This document shows positions 13,930-25,900 of a stretch of 64,000 bases of DNA, one piece after another. A model generated the notes under the pieces. That model was given only the letters and a program-made list of their open reading frames with translations. It did no database searches and was not told the origin of the DNA. The position numbers and the translations under genes were made by a program. Position 1 is the first letter of the stretch. Every line of letters begins with the position of its first letter. The stretch is from Sacculina carcini (Eukaryota > Arthropoda > Thecostraca > Sacculinidae): the NCBI GenBank assembly GCA_916048095.2, contig OU696574.1, positions 10,690,587 through 10,754,586 on the forward strand, in the 5' to 3' direction.

Positions 13930-15646
13930 TACACACACTACACACACACAACACAACACACACACACACACGACATACACACCCACAAAAAAAACACACA
14001 CACACACACGCACGACATACACACCCACAAAACATACACACGACACACACACACACGATACACACACGACACACACACACACACCATACACACACACACA
14101 CACACAACACACACACGACACAATGATTGTTGCTTCAACGTTCAAGTGTTGCCACTCACACGATAATAGACGGCATACTGTTACCATCGAGTATTATGTT
14201 GTGTGTGTGTGTGCAAGTAACTGTCGTTTCAAAAGCCAACTCTCTCCATACTTTTGTGCCACAAAGAATACGTGAATAGGCATCACTCAACAACATTTTT
14301 TGGCGTTGGCAATAACCACATATCAAGTTATCAAGTTAATTACCAAGTTCTGATTGTCTTGTCATCTAGTTCTGATTCATTTCTTGCATTGTTTTCTTAA
14401 GTTAGTCCACTGTCTTGTGTTATAAACGCCACATTGCCGCATAGTTTGCTAGTTTTGTGTTTGCGGGTGACTTGCTGGCTAATATCGGGCGTGGCTCATA
14501 TTTCACTGGCTGTCAGGGGAGGAGTTGTTGCGCGAGTTTGCTGAGACCATGTCCAACATCTCCGAGGGTGTGATTCTCGACGACCTGGAGGGCTACTTTG
14601 AAGAACTGCACTGCAGAAACGACAGTCAGCCCTCAACTAGCGCTGTGCCCGCCACAACATGCACCTCACAGGTACATCCGGCTCATCGGGTCTCCTCGAC
14701 GGCCGTGAACTCAGAGGTCGCGACACCAGAGGTCACGCCGTCACTGCAGTGTCCGCTGTGTCAGCGCCGTTTTCGTCGCCGGCGTCAGTTATGCGCTCAC
14801 ATGCGAGTGCACGGCGCCGCTCCGTTTCGCTGCGTGCACTGTCGCCGTCATTTCCGTCACTACTACAAGCTGCATATTCACGTGCGTCGCGATCACCGTC
14901 CGCCGGCTCGTGCTGCGTCCGTCCCCAGCCAGACGTCGACGGCTGCGAGGGATCATCAGGCCGCTTCCAACGCGATTGCTCCGAGAGCATTGTCGGCTAG
15001 TGCGGCGGTCGTCGGTGAAAGGGACGGTAGTGGCGGCATGCGGCGTGATACGGCGGGAAACTTGGCGGCGACGGCGGGACGCTGGTGTCAGCGTGACACC
15101 GACGGCCGGTTTGTGTGCAGCGAATGTGGCCGTTCATTCCGACAATTGTCCACACTGCGTCAACACAGACGTCTGCACACAGGACTGGCTTTTGTGTGTC
15201 GCGTGTGTGGTCGTGCTTTTGCGGCTGCCAACGATCTGCGACGTCACATGGACACGCACGGCGACCGCAAGCCGTACTCTTGCAAGGCATGTGGTCGACA
15301 CTTCAAGCTGGCCGCCTCGCTCGCCCTACACGCCAAACTTCACTCTGACAGCGCACTGGTGTGTGCGCTGTGTGAACGTCGCTTCGACCGTCGCGACTCG
15401 CTCGTCAAACACATGGACACGCACAAGGCCAGTGCCGATCTCGAGTGCTTGCATTGTGGCAAGCTGTTCAAACAGCAGCGCACGCTGGACAAACACGTGC
15501 GCCGCATGCACGTGGCTGCGTCGCACGTGTCCAGTTCCTCAGATGCGTCACGGGGCGGGGCGGCTCACTCGCGGCCTGCATCAGAGTCCCCGCTGTCCAC
15601 CTCAACCACGCTGGTCAAATCATCGCCGTATCGTGACGTGCAGTGA
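3678..15646 (+). CDS. ZAD-like / seven-finger C2H2 zinc-finger protein
   Basis: Probable nuclear DNA-binding protein. Exon 1 (3678-4953) starts with ATG in good context and encodes a ZAD-like module: C27-x2-C30 and C73-x2-C76 followed by ECFNLVEQWHSMRRIL, then a long Ser/Ala-rich linker with a polyQ run. It ends in a phase-1 donor. The exon starting at 12696 is phase-compatible (linker residues NTDMTVAADELGG). The terminal exon 14517-15646 has seven C2H2 fingers, among them LQCPLCQRRFRRRRQLCAHM, FVCSECGRSFRQLSTLRQHR and YSCKACGRHFKLAASLALHA, and stops at 15644-15646. ZAD plus fingers is the layout of many arthropod regulators and vertebrate ZNF276. Exons between 12950 and 14516 are unresolved; candidates lie near 12997-13090 and 13671-13745. 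Intron 1 contains DRC1 in antisense. That exon 1 and the finger exon are one gene is inferred from phase and domain logic. Confidence 0.72.
5767..5819 (+). repeat. (TG)n microsatellite
   Basis: Near-pure TG repeat just downstream of the DRC1 stop codon. Of the DRC1 strand it is (CA)n. Confidence 0.9.
5838..11874 (-). CDS. DRC1: Dynein regulatory complex subunit 1 (CCDC164)
   Basis: DRC1 is a coiled-coil scaffold of the nexin-dynein regulatory complex in motile axonemes. Eleven exons: 11874-11768, 11476-11252, 10680-10518, 10182-10018, 9475-9377, 8902-8798, 8400-8243, 7882-7657, 7458-7251, 6619-6493 and 6339-5838. All phases agree, giving 694 residues (human about 740). Matches to the family run in order: VPQELHAHMKNQQQLCDEVL and the following QLETELQRREKQY (exon 3), DVEALEQNVEQLKATCLLNT (exon 6), VLKRQVQESQATINKQ (exon 7), the LDPPRAYA end of exon 8, LGAIFDVLGVTSEEQLYELY (exon 10) and the C-terminal coiled coil QLEVWNTLSHVLQQYYQLL (exon 11). 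Intron 6 uses a GC donor (CAG|GCGAGT). The whole gene lies antisense inside intron 1 of the zinc-finger gene. Confidence 0.93.
8938..8959 (-). repeat. (TG)n on the DRC1 strand before exon 6
   Basis: (CA)n on the plus strand, therefore (TG)n on the sense strand of DRC1, a few dozen bases upstream of the exon 6 acceptor. Confidence 0.8.
9712..9747 (+). repeat. (TG)n microsatellite in DRC1 intron 4
   Basis: Near-pure TG on the plus strand, hence (CA)n on the DRC1 strand. A counter-example to the sense-strand TG trend. Confidence 0.85.
10945..11197. mobile_element. Degenerate hAT-like element in DRC1 intron
   Basis: The right end reads TTTGAGAACCCCTGC and the left half carries matching CAAGGACCAC and GAGGACCCCC motifs that recur in reverse as GTGGACCC and CACGGACCCC. 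This is the style of old hAT-family nonautonomous repeats. Ends and target duplication are not clear. Confidence 0.35.
12455..12592 (+). repeat. GCGC-core tail module with expanded (TA)n, copy 1
   Basis: The order is (TG)n, a core with paired GCGC blocks around GAGACCCTCTAGGTGTAG, a pure (TA)n of about 85 bp (12488-12573), then TTAATGTAATGTAATG. The same order occurs at 56715-56777 (+), 57425-57490 (-) and 58119-58190 (-). The paired GCGC blocks could form a hairpin. It resembles the 3' tails of some LINE/SINE families, which is an impression. Confidence 0.6.
13375..13511. mobile_element. Small Tigger/pogo-like MITE, copy 2
   Basis: Same family as 249-392: starts CAGTGAACCCCGGTTATAAG and ends CTTATATCCGGGCTACACTA. 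It is flanked by TA on both sides (13373-13374 and 13512-13513), the expected target duplication. It sits in an intron of the zinc-finger gene. Confidence 0.7.
13760..14125 (+). repeat. Large (CA)n compound microsatellite
   Basis: About 365 bp of CA repeat with interspersed GACA, GATA and CCCACAAAA variants in an intron of the zinc-finger gene. It produces long but meaningless His/Thr and Val/Cys ORFs on both strands. Confidence 0.95.
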
Positions 15647-16335
15647 TGATATTGTAGTGAGCCGGTGAGGTGGCTATTACGACGTATCTCGCGTTCAAGG
15701 GTGTGGATACGGTGCTGTGAGAAACAATATGTCCTCGTTGGTGTGATAAAGGCCTGGATAACCTTGGATAAAGGCCTTTGTTGTCTTGTGCATCAGAGAA
15801 CATGTTATTCGTTGTGTTGTGCCGTATCCGTTAAACCTCATCTGTGAATGAAGTGACTTCACTTGAGCATACATTATCATACTACTAACTTCTCATTGCT
15901 TCTTCACATGTTTTCCTCCTCAACTGATATCGATATATTCATCTGCAAACATGTACATAAACATGAACAAACGCTTGTAAAAGCATGATTGTGTTTAACG
16001 AGAGACAAAAATGTTTGGATCTTTGAATCTTGTTTTGATGAGGTTGTTTTATCGGTGTTTTGTTCAAGTTTCACATGACGTATATTCTATGTCCAACTCG
16101 ACATCAATACAAGACAAATTCAGCCAGCAATTTATCACTATTCTCTAGCTAGATTAAGCGTGATTAATACGAAGATGTCATGAAGTATTGTCTCGTTTTG
16201 TTTATTTTATCACAACTCAGTCGCTTCCTAGACAAAATCTACTCAGATGCTTGGAATAAAAAATTGTAGCGTAGAAGAGTAGTGATTATGAGCGAATGTG
16301 AATGACCTTTTGACCCTCGATTTCATTTAATAAAT
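15647..16335. other. Intergenic, zinc-finger gene to SPAG6
   Basis: Contains the 3' UTR of the zinc-finger gene and the promoter/5' UTR of SPAG6, both on the plus strand. No repeat or extra gene is seen. Confidence 0.5.
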
Positions 16336-18587
16336 ATGGCATCGCGACTAATAGAGCAGACATTTGAAGAGTACAGCAAGACTCGGCACCGATTCGCTCA
16401 AACCATACTAGATCTGTCTGCGCGACCACAGAACGTCAAGTTCCTGCTCAACCACCAGGTGCTGGCCCAGTTGAGGCCGTTGTTGATCGACCCGCGCGCC
16501 AACATCCAGCAAATAGCAGCACTGTCGCTGTCCAACCTAGCTAGCAACAGTCCGCAGCTCGCCAAACAACTCACCGACGACGGCACTCTGCAGCAACTAG
16601 TGGCTCAGACCAGCCAGCACAGTCGCCAGTATAAAAGAGCCTCGTGTTGCGTGGTGCGCGCCGTAGCTAGACACAGCGCTGTTCTTGCTGGCCGTGTGGT
16701 TGACTCGACAGACGCGCTGACTGCCGTGGTCGCGTGCCTCGAGCAGTTTGAGCCGTGTGTCAAGGAGGCGGCCGCATGGGCCACTGGAGCCATAGCGCAG
16801 CACAGTGCCCGACTTGCCGAGCGATGTGTCGACGCAGGTTGTGTTCCGTTGCTGGCTGTGGCGGTACGCGAGCCTGAACTGCGTGCCAAGTGGGCGGCCG
16901 TGTCGGCACTGGGCGACATCTGCCGACACTCGGAGCAGCTGGCGTTGGTCGTGGTGGAGAGCGGGGCCGTGCGAGCCCTCTGTTCTCTGCTGACAGCGGC
17001 TGATGTGAAGCTGAGGCGTGTGGTGGTGGGCACGTTGGGTGAGGTGGCCCAACACTCTGCCACCACCGCCGAGCTAGTGGTCGAGGCCGACGTACTGCCG
17101 GACGCGTTCGCCGGACTGCAGTCGAGTGACATGCAGCTCGGCGTGCACACGGCCACGCTCGTTAAGCACCTGGTGAGACACAGTCGCGAGCTGTCGCAGC
17201 TAGTGGTGAACGCCGGCGGGGCGGCGGCGCTGGTCGACTTTCTGGGGCGAGGTGGCGGGGTACAGCCACTGCCAGGCGTGCTGGCACTCGGCTTCATGGC
17301 GGCTCATTCAGCACAGCTGGCCATGGCGGTGATCGTGTCGCGCGGGGTAGCGCAACTGGCCGTGTGTCTGCAGCAGGGTGACTGCGAGCAGCATGTGCAG
17401 GCCGCATGTGTGTGGGCGCTCGGCCAGCTGGGAAGACACACGCCGGAGCACGCGCGAGCCGTTGCCGAGGCTCAGCTGTTGCCCACGCTGCTGCACAAGT
17501 ACACGGACGCCAAGAGCAGTGAGGACTTGCGTGACAAGGCGCGCCAGACACTGCAGTCGGTGTTGCAGATGTGTGTGCACGTGCCCGCCCTCGATCCCCT
17601 GCTGCACGAGGCCCCGGCCGTCATTGTCGAGTACGTGGTGGCGCAGTACAGCAAGATTCTGCCGCATGACCCGCAGGTGAGTGTGTTGTGTCGACTGTGA
17701 TCACGTGTGTGAAGGGGTAGCAGGGATCTTGTCCTACATCAACTGATTCGTGCCTCTTCGTGTTTGCTCTTCTGTGTCATTTCGTCTTTTTACTGTTGAT
17801 ATTATACTCTTTGTCAACTTCGATTTAATTCAACAACCTATTTACTCTCATTTCCTGTTACTAATTCCTACTGTACATGGTTTACTAAGCAGTGCCGGCG
17901 TCAGGATTTATCCGAGGGGGGATAAGTAAAAAGATGCAAGGGCTTGGTGGACGTGGGAAACTACACTCGAATGTTCATTGTCACGATTTTTGAGGAGGCA
18001 AAATGGCTTCAGTCCCTCCAAGTCCCCTTTTGTACCGCCACTGGAGTGAGGGGTGTTATATTTAGGAGCTAACGATATTACGCTTACGGACCAATACATC
18101 TACACTTCAGTCCCAGGTCTCTTTCTCTTTCCTAACTAACCAAACCTAACCCAACCTTACCTACCCTAACAAGAAACAGAAATAGATCAGGGACTGAATC
18201 GTGTGCGTGACGTTCCGTAGGCGCAATACCCTACTTCTCTTAATGACGGCGCCTAGTGAGTTAGGAGAGGCAGATATATTGATCGTTCACTTGTGACAGG
18301 CGCGTCGGCAGTTTGTGACGTCGGGATGTCTGCGTCGCGTGCAGACCATAGTATCTGATGCCGACTCATCGCTGCGTGACAACATCAACACAATCAACCA
18401 GTGTTTCCCCGATGAAATCGTGCGTTTCTACAGTCCCGAGTACACTGAGCAACTGCTCGAGAAACTGGACCATTTCCAGCCGCGTGTCTCTGTGGCGGGA
18501 GGTGCGGTGGTCTCCGGCGATGATCACGCGACAAGACCATCCAATACCGTCGCCGCATCACGCACCAACTCCGGCAAGAATGCCTAG
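16336..18587 (+). CDS. SPAG6: Sperm-associated antigen 6 (PF16), ARM-repeat central-pair protein
   Basis: SPAG6/PF16 is an armadillo-repeat protein of the C1 central-pair microtubule, needed for flagellar motility. Exon 1 (16336-17676) encodes 447 residues without a break; exon 2 (18300-18587) adds 95, total 542 (human about 509). The N-terminus MASRLIEQTFEEYSKTRHRF is diagnostic. Successive ARM repeats follow from LRPLLIDPRANIQQIAALSL to about residue 430. Exon 2 carries the conserved tail ARRQFVTSGCLRRVQTI and DEIVRFYSPEYTEQLLEKLD. Donor CAG|GTGAGT and acceptor GACAG|GCG join in phase 0. The last ~30 residues after HFQP are a Ser/Ala-rich extension beyond the usual end. Coding most of the protein in one exon is unusual beside the exon-rich neighbours. 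Confidence 0.95.
17891..18043. mobile_element. CAGTG-type MITE in SPAG6 intron
   Basis: Starts CAGTGCCGGCGTCAGGA and ends GTACCGCCACTG; related to the elements at 24651-24813 and 28775-29056. No ORF. Confidence 0.5.
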
Positions 18588-18866
18588 CTCGTGTGCTGCC
18601 AGATATGGCACCATCTACCTGTTTTGCCTCGGCAGACGGGATTAGTGTAGCTTGCCACAGTGCTAGTGTGTGTATGTAAATTGGCGAGTTGATTGTGTGC
18701 TTTCATCGTAGTATATGCGGTCAAAATCAGCAATGCATTGTAGTGTATTATGAGCGGATGTTTCCGATAACCAATCGTGTATAATCATTGCCGTGAATTC
18801 AAACTGGCAAACTCTAAAAGATTTAACAAAATTTCACGATGTACACGATGTAATGTCGGTGTATGT

Positions 18867-18905
<39 letters not shown>

Positions 18906-19152
18906 AGCGTGTGTGCTAGCGTGTTATGAACAACACACAGGCACTGATGGTACATGCCAGTATGCTAGGCGGTGTATGCCTTGTTATAGTAGGCCTCTTG
19001 TTTCTCGATTCTTGGTTTCTCGTCGAAATACCTGCGAAGTGGTTGCACACATACACTCCAATCAACTGCGAATGAATACATGAATAAACGCGCAATAAAT
19101 ACAGCGATACGAGAATTCGTGAAAATGCACGAAATTTGTATATATAGACGTT
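18588..19152. other. Tail-to-tail intergenic gap with (GT)n
   Basis: Lies between the SPAG6 stop (+) and the transporter stop (-). Holds a (GT)n array at about 18869-18902. No gene is seen. Confidence 0.6.
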
Positions 19153-22100
19153 TTAACTGAGGGGGATTTGAACTGACTTGTGCTGAATTTCCTCCAGGGT
19201 GAGTCCTTTGGTTTCTGGCAGCATTGAGTGGGCGAACAATATTTGTATGAAGTTCACGAGCGACAGTGTCCAGAACACCACCGATGTTCCAAACGTTTCC
19301 TCCGCGTATGTGTACATGTGCACAAAACTGTTGGCATAACATGACCATTTCTTCAGTTAAAAGAACAAGTGACAGCTGCTACACGGGAAGAAACCGAAGC
19401 TTATGAACACACAGGTGTGTCCCGTGCAGCTCGCTGCCACCGCAGAACCGACCCTATTGGCTATGGCGCCACAAGGACGGAATACGTATTAGAGAGGTCC
19501 ACCTCCCCAGAATGCATGACACAACACATGACTGATATCTGGTAAAATCATTTACTGCTGGGTGAACAGGGGCTGTTGGATTATAGAATTCGCCCAAAGA
19601 AATTATCCGGGTTTCCAAGCACATTCGTACAAAAAGGGCTTGTGATGCGGTCGTACTACAACTACACCACGGAGTCCTACAACTAGATATTGGTCATTTA
19701 AGCTGTTTTATGTGCGCTTATGAGATACAGCGGTTTCAAAGATCATATGACAACAGGCTCTCCAATATATGTGTATATATATATATGGCAACGTCACCAG
19801 CTGTTCGCTACCAACCGCATTGAGCTATGCTGAGTTGGATGTCCACGTCTTATCGTCCACATTCTGTCATTGTTGACACGGATGTGACGGCTTATTATTG
19901 TTGATGCGTATTATAGGTTTTTCACACGACAATCGGTCAGCAATGTCACGCAGTTAAACGTGTCGTCTCATATAATCTGTGACCGGCTTTGATCCGACTC
20001 TGACCCAATTTTGTAACCATGTATAACATGTGAACGACGTGTACAAATGACGTGCACTCATTTGTGGCTTATCCTGGCTTCTGTTGGTATAATTTATGCA
20101 CACAAACCACCCGCACCCACATGCATATGCGTGGGTTATTCGCATGTGTGGGAGGTTGATCTGATGTGATCCGCACAAAGGCGTATTCAGAACCGTAGCA
20201 ACCGCCCCCCGTAGCCCCCGCCCTGGGGGTCCCGAATGTTGAGGGGCCCCGTTGCTTCACGTATGATGTTAAAATTTATCATATTTATTATGTATATAGC
20301 CTATTGTTATGATATTGAGCCTATTGTTGTTGCTATGGCCTATAACCTATGTTAAAATTTATCATATTTATTATGTATATAGCCATATTTATTATGTATA
20401 TAGCCTTTGCCTTTTTGCTCAGATGTTTTCACCTGAGCTTGTATTATGTGATTATGTATAATAAATATATTAATTATTTGGTGATTTATTGATAATGGGG
20501 GCCCTAGTGTTGCCTTCGGGGGGTGCCCCATAAGTCCTCGCAACGGCTCTGGGTGTATTATGAATGAATCATCAAAGCAGAAGAAACACCCCCAACTCCG
20601 CGATGTCTCGAAGTTCTGTTTTAGGTTGATTAGCGTGTTAGACTGTGCATCTTCTTATGAGCGGAAACTTGGTGCACTATAAACGGCGTCATGAGCTTCA
20701 CCTGAACATGATCAATCCAAACAATGTGAGAAGGATGTTGACACTGACGGCTCGAACAATGTTCGGCAACAGTTCAGAGAACAACACCCAGGTGACCGGC
20801 ACGATGCCTACTCCATACGCGAAGTAGATCAGGCCACAGCCGCATAGTACAAGCCAAGCGCCTAGAGGCTTCTCCGGATGCACTTTCTGCTGATAAAAGA
20901 ACCATCCCACCAGAACTCCGCCAATCATCTGTACAGACAATATTTTGGCCGGGCGATAATTGACTCCCACGAAAACATGTCATTATACGTATTTCCATAG
21001 TAAAACACAACCAGGCTCAATTATGTACTTGGCAGTCTAAATATATACTTCCTATAATGTCCGTTCCGCGGCTAGGTAAACAAAGATGATGATGAATCAC
21101 CTGAAGGGCCGATGCCGCTTGCAAGAGGCGGATTCTTCCGAGACGCTCAATCAGCCAGGCGGACATGATGAATCCAACGATACGAACGCCGCCGACGCAC
21201 ACTGATGCGTAGTAAGGACTCACGGCCATGTCTACCCGCGAGAATATCAGCGTGGAGAAGTTGGAGATGGCTTCACCGGGATTATACACGGACAACGCCA
21301 GTTGGACGACAAGCAAGAGAAAGGGGCGTCGTTTTGAGCTGTGGGATATGAGCATTTTGATTCTACCGATGGTTGAGATGTTGGTAGCGTCTTGGTCGCT
21401 GGCAGATGATTGTAAGGACAGACTCACCTGCCGTAACTCCATGTCTAGATCTGCATCGTCTCCATTACTGCAACATATCGTAGTCCAATTATCTACCCCA
21501 TTTGGATTGCTTGTTTATGCTGAGTACGATTTCACGTAATGTGTTTGCCTACTTTCCTGCTTAATTGCCAATGGGTATGTTCACCGTGAATTTTATTGTA
21601 AATGAATTTGTGTCTTATTTGTCGTTTTTGGTGCATTTGTTTGCGGAAAAACATCTGAGCTGTGAATAACACTTGTCTATGAACTGGTATAACCAAGTGA
21701 TCAGACTGGTGAATTTAGTGCTGGTTTATGTGGTAGGGTTTGACACCTTCATCAACTTGACTGAAACGTTGTGAGCGTGTGTGTGTTTCCTCTTTTAACG
21801 CTGTGTTTACATTACCGGAAGTAGGACAGCGACTTTTTCGCTTCTTCCACTCGGTTTCCGTGCGCGAGCAGCCACTTGGATGCCTCTGGTAGCGCTAGCG
21901 TAGCGAAAAACTGCAGTAAATATGGTGGAATGGCGAGGATGAATACTGCGATGCGCCAGTTCATCTGTGACCATCATCAAGCTGAGTTTCAACCACGCCA
22001 ATTCGATACTCTTTATAAGAATGGATAGTCTGTTATTCAAAGTTTGTTAAGATGACATCCTTGATCCGTCATAAAGTGCCTTTACCTCTACTAGAACAGC

Positions 22101-22901
22101 AACAGGTATATATGGGTGCCTGCGGAGTTATTGAGAAGGCATTCATAAATTTCCTTTCGGCACATCCTTAAACGTGTGTGTGTGTGTATATGTGTATGTG
22201 CAAGCTCACGTGCGCGCTCAAGGCAAAGAAGCACATCATGTTGGCAGCAATCATCAGGTTGGGCAGCATACCCAGGGCACCTCTCAAATCTCGGTCGGCG
22301 GTCTCGCTGATGTAGGCCCTCGCTGCTCCGTCACTGGCTCCCAGAAACACTCCACTTCCTACCTACTTCACACACAGACACCCACACACACTCTGTCACT
22401 AGAGCAGTGGTTCCTAAGCTGTGGTACGCGAGGATCTTCCAGGTGTTATGCGAACACTTTTGGGATTGTGGCTCTAGAGCATGATTTCCGATGTGCTGTG
22501 AACAAAGTCATGCCCCTCAAGTGGTGTTCGATTACAGAAAGGTTGGGAACCACTGCACTCGAGAAGCAAGCACGTTGAATGACTAGGTAATTGTATTCAG
22601 CAAGATGTGTAAAGATGGTGACTGAAGGTTGTCATTCCACTGGAAGAAGAGGAGAAACCTTCAATGAAGTGTTCCTATGTGAGGGACCTCTACCCTAATG
22701 TCCGATTATTCCACACCTCATTATCTCCCCAGGATGGTTGGTCTGTGTGGAGGCAAGATCATCCATGATCAGTAAGAACCCACTAACTGCTGGACGCACG
22801 GGAACCTGATCGTGCTGGAATATTGCCAGAACATGTCAACTCTTTCTCTGTTCATCAACGGCCCTAACTTCCTGCATACAGTCCTGTGTATTCGAAGAAC
22901 A

Positions 22902-22947
<46 letters not shown>

Positions 22948-25900
22948 TGACAAACCCGAGAAGCGAGTAGAAGGTAGAAGTTATGTGCTAGGGCAACTCC
23001 AAGCCAGCTCAATGAGCTGCCGACCGCTGACATCAGCGCCATCTTCTTGTAGCCGAGATGAGGTGTGAGACTGATAGATAACAAGTTGCCCAGCACCATG
23101 CCAACTGGGAACGAGGAAACCACCCACGTGCGCTCATCTGCTCGAGTTAGACAGACACACACACACACACACACACGCGCTAACACACAGCTTGTCCATA
23201 TGGCAGTAGTTCTCAACTTGTTTGTGAACGAGTACCATTTGAAGGTTCTATACAGTCGCCGCGTACCACCTGGTTCCAGGCAAACTCAGTTTGATCAGAT
23301 ATCACTTTATTCACATATAATTGTAAAAGTAGAACACACAAATCAAATGAAAAAACAACTCAATGCAAGGACTCTATCTGCTTCTTCACCAGCAGCTGGT
23401 CAATGAGGGACATTACTTTGCTCACAACACATGAGCATCATCATGTCCTGATACCATTTTCCATGACCCCCGAAAGTGTTTGTCTACGACTTGGAGGGGT
23501 CTCGCGTATCACTAGTGTTAAACGTGCATACAGGCTGGGAACCACTGCCATAGGTGTTGATACGGGTCCAGGCTAAATGTGTAAAGATTCAAGAACATTA
23601 AAAACGCTACTTCATAAAAAAACGCTTGAAAACGAACAAAATGTTCCTATATTTTTCATAGATTTTAGGTTAGGTTAGGTTTAGCGTTCTAATGTAATGT
23701 GCTGCTTTCGCAGGAGGCGATGGACTGGAAGAAATTCGTTAAATCAGATTTTATCAATCAAATGTTCTTGAATCACACATTTAGCGTCAACCGGTTGAAT
23801 ACGTATGAAAACAGTTGAGACGATTGGGAGCGATAGCTCGTGAGACCACCAGTAGAGGATCCAGAATGCAATTGAGAGGGGGGCTGAGCTATGTATGAGT
23901 GACTAGGTATCGTGTGAAGGTCATGAACATTGGGACATTTTTCAATAATATATACACAGACAATAATGTGCCAATATGTTTTGCGATAATGCTTATATAT
24001 ACAAATTCCACAGAAATATATTTCTTTTTTATCTCTTTTAGTGAACTTCTTGGTTATGAGGAGTTGATGGAAACATTTTGGGGGCTTCATCCCCCCGAGA
24101 ACCCCTGGATCCACCAGTGCCAGAAACCACTCACTGGCTGTTATGTCAACGCTGTTTTGCTGAGATTCTTGGTAGATGAACACGCTGATAAATGCCATCG
24201 CTGCTCCGGCGGCAAAATGGCCTTGACAGAAAACGACCGCCGACCATACCTGCACAACATGAACACGCCGTTATCATAGACCAGTGGTTCCCAACCTTTT
24301 TTCAGCTTGTTACCCAATTTAGCATCCCATATTAAGCATGTTACCTCTTTGTTACTGTACATGTTACTGTAAGCATTCACACACACACGCACGCGTGCAC
24401 ACACAACTATATATAACACGCCATATGAGCAATACAATATCCACACATTGCAAACAATAAACATAATATGCTAAGTTAACATTAATCCCAATACAAGGTA
24501 CCGCAATGTTTTCTTGAATTTCAGAATTCTTAACATTCTCCTGTCACCCCTACATTACCCCCGAACAATTGCTAAATTACCCCCAGGGGGTAATTACCCC
24601 CAGGGGGTAATTTACACCCAGGTTGGGAACCACTGTCATAGACACTCAACCAGTGGCGGCGCGAGGACTTCTCCGGTGGAGGGCTAAGGAAAAAATGTGG
24701 GGTTTGGCGAAACATTAGGAACTACACTCAAAATGTCCATGGTCAGAATTTTTTTCTGATGGATGTGGAAAATTTTTGGGTGGGCCTCAGCCTCCTTCCT
24801 GGCACCGCCACTGCACTCATATCTGCCGCCGCTCGAGAATTTTCCAATCAGTCATTCAACGTGTTTGTCTTGCTCTTTCAGCGTTGCATTGTGCATTGCG
24901 TGATGAAAATGATATTTGTCCACGATATCCGTACCTATTGAGGATATGTGTTGTGCTGCATAAAGCTAACAAAAGCTGACTACCAGAATTTTTCCGTTGG
25001 GGGGGGGCAAGGAAAAAGTTGAGGGTCTTGGCCAAGCATGAAGAGCTACACTCAAACGCTGACTACATAATATTATAATAAGGGACTGGGGCACACTGAT
25101 TCAGTCCTTTAATTTGAAGCAGAATTACAGGACTTCATTTACAGTGGTAAGAAATGTGTGTGTCAATGATTATGATTTGGGGGGCTTAGGGGGGCTTGGC
25201 ATATTTTTGGGGGAACTTTAGCCCCCCCCCCCCAAGCCCGCCCTTAGCACCGCCACTGCTGACTACGTTTTGTTTTTGGAATGAAATGGTGACAGTGAAA
25301 GGAATGTGTTCTGTGTTCACCTACTCGGCTATTTCTGGTCTCGCAGAGCTGTTGCGAGGTTTAATGGGGCCTCTCCAGAAGGCAATAATTGTACCTCCAA
25401 TATAAATAAAACACCATTATAATTGAAGTACGACTTTGGAAAAATGCAGTTACAAACATCTGCTCGGTCTCCTGGGGACTTAGTGTACTTTTATGCGCTA
25501 CTTTATGATATATTTCAATATCATGCGTTAGGCAACGGACTTCTCAACACTCGCACTCCTCGACCCCGAGGGTGCGGGGAGCGGTTTCTACGGTTCTGCA
25601 CATTCGTGACTGATTTTCACCGTGTCATAGGTGACAATGTACCTGCACTAGAAGCTTGAACAACACGAAAACTTCGGTGCTTACGTATTATCGGGAGGAC
25701 CGGTTAGGTTAGGTTAGGTTACCTAACCTAACCTAACCTAGGTTAGGTTACCATTATTTTGGAATGTGTTTATTACTAATCAGAATTTTACCTAACCTAA
25801 CCTAACCTAACCTAACCTAACCTAACCTAACCTAACCTAACCTAACCGGTCCTCCCGATAATACCTAAGGACCAAAACTTCACCATCATCAGTTACGCGA

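Noticed and set aside
13566-14187. Long His/Thr and Val/Cys ORFs on both strands
   Set aside because: They are translations of the (CA)n array; no codon structure or domain.
14910-15668. A 252-codon ORF overlapping the zinc-finger exon
   Set aside because: Shifted-frame shadow of the seven C2H2 fingers.
21411-21439. A perfect donor (CAG|GTGAGT) followed by an acceptor-like CCAG within transporter exon 6
   Set aside because: It would leave a 29-bp intron; the frame is open through it and the phase of both real junctions requires the uncut exon.
25673-25877. A chromosome end or telomere fusion
   Set aside because: TTAGG units are few, inverted and framed by transposon-like arms, with genes on both sides.
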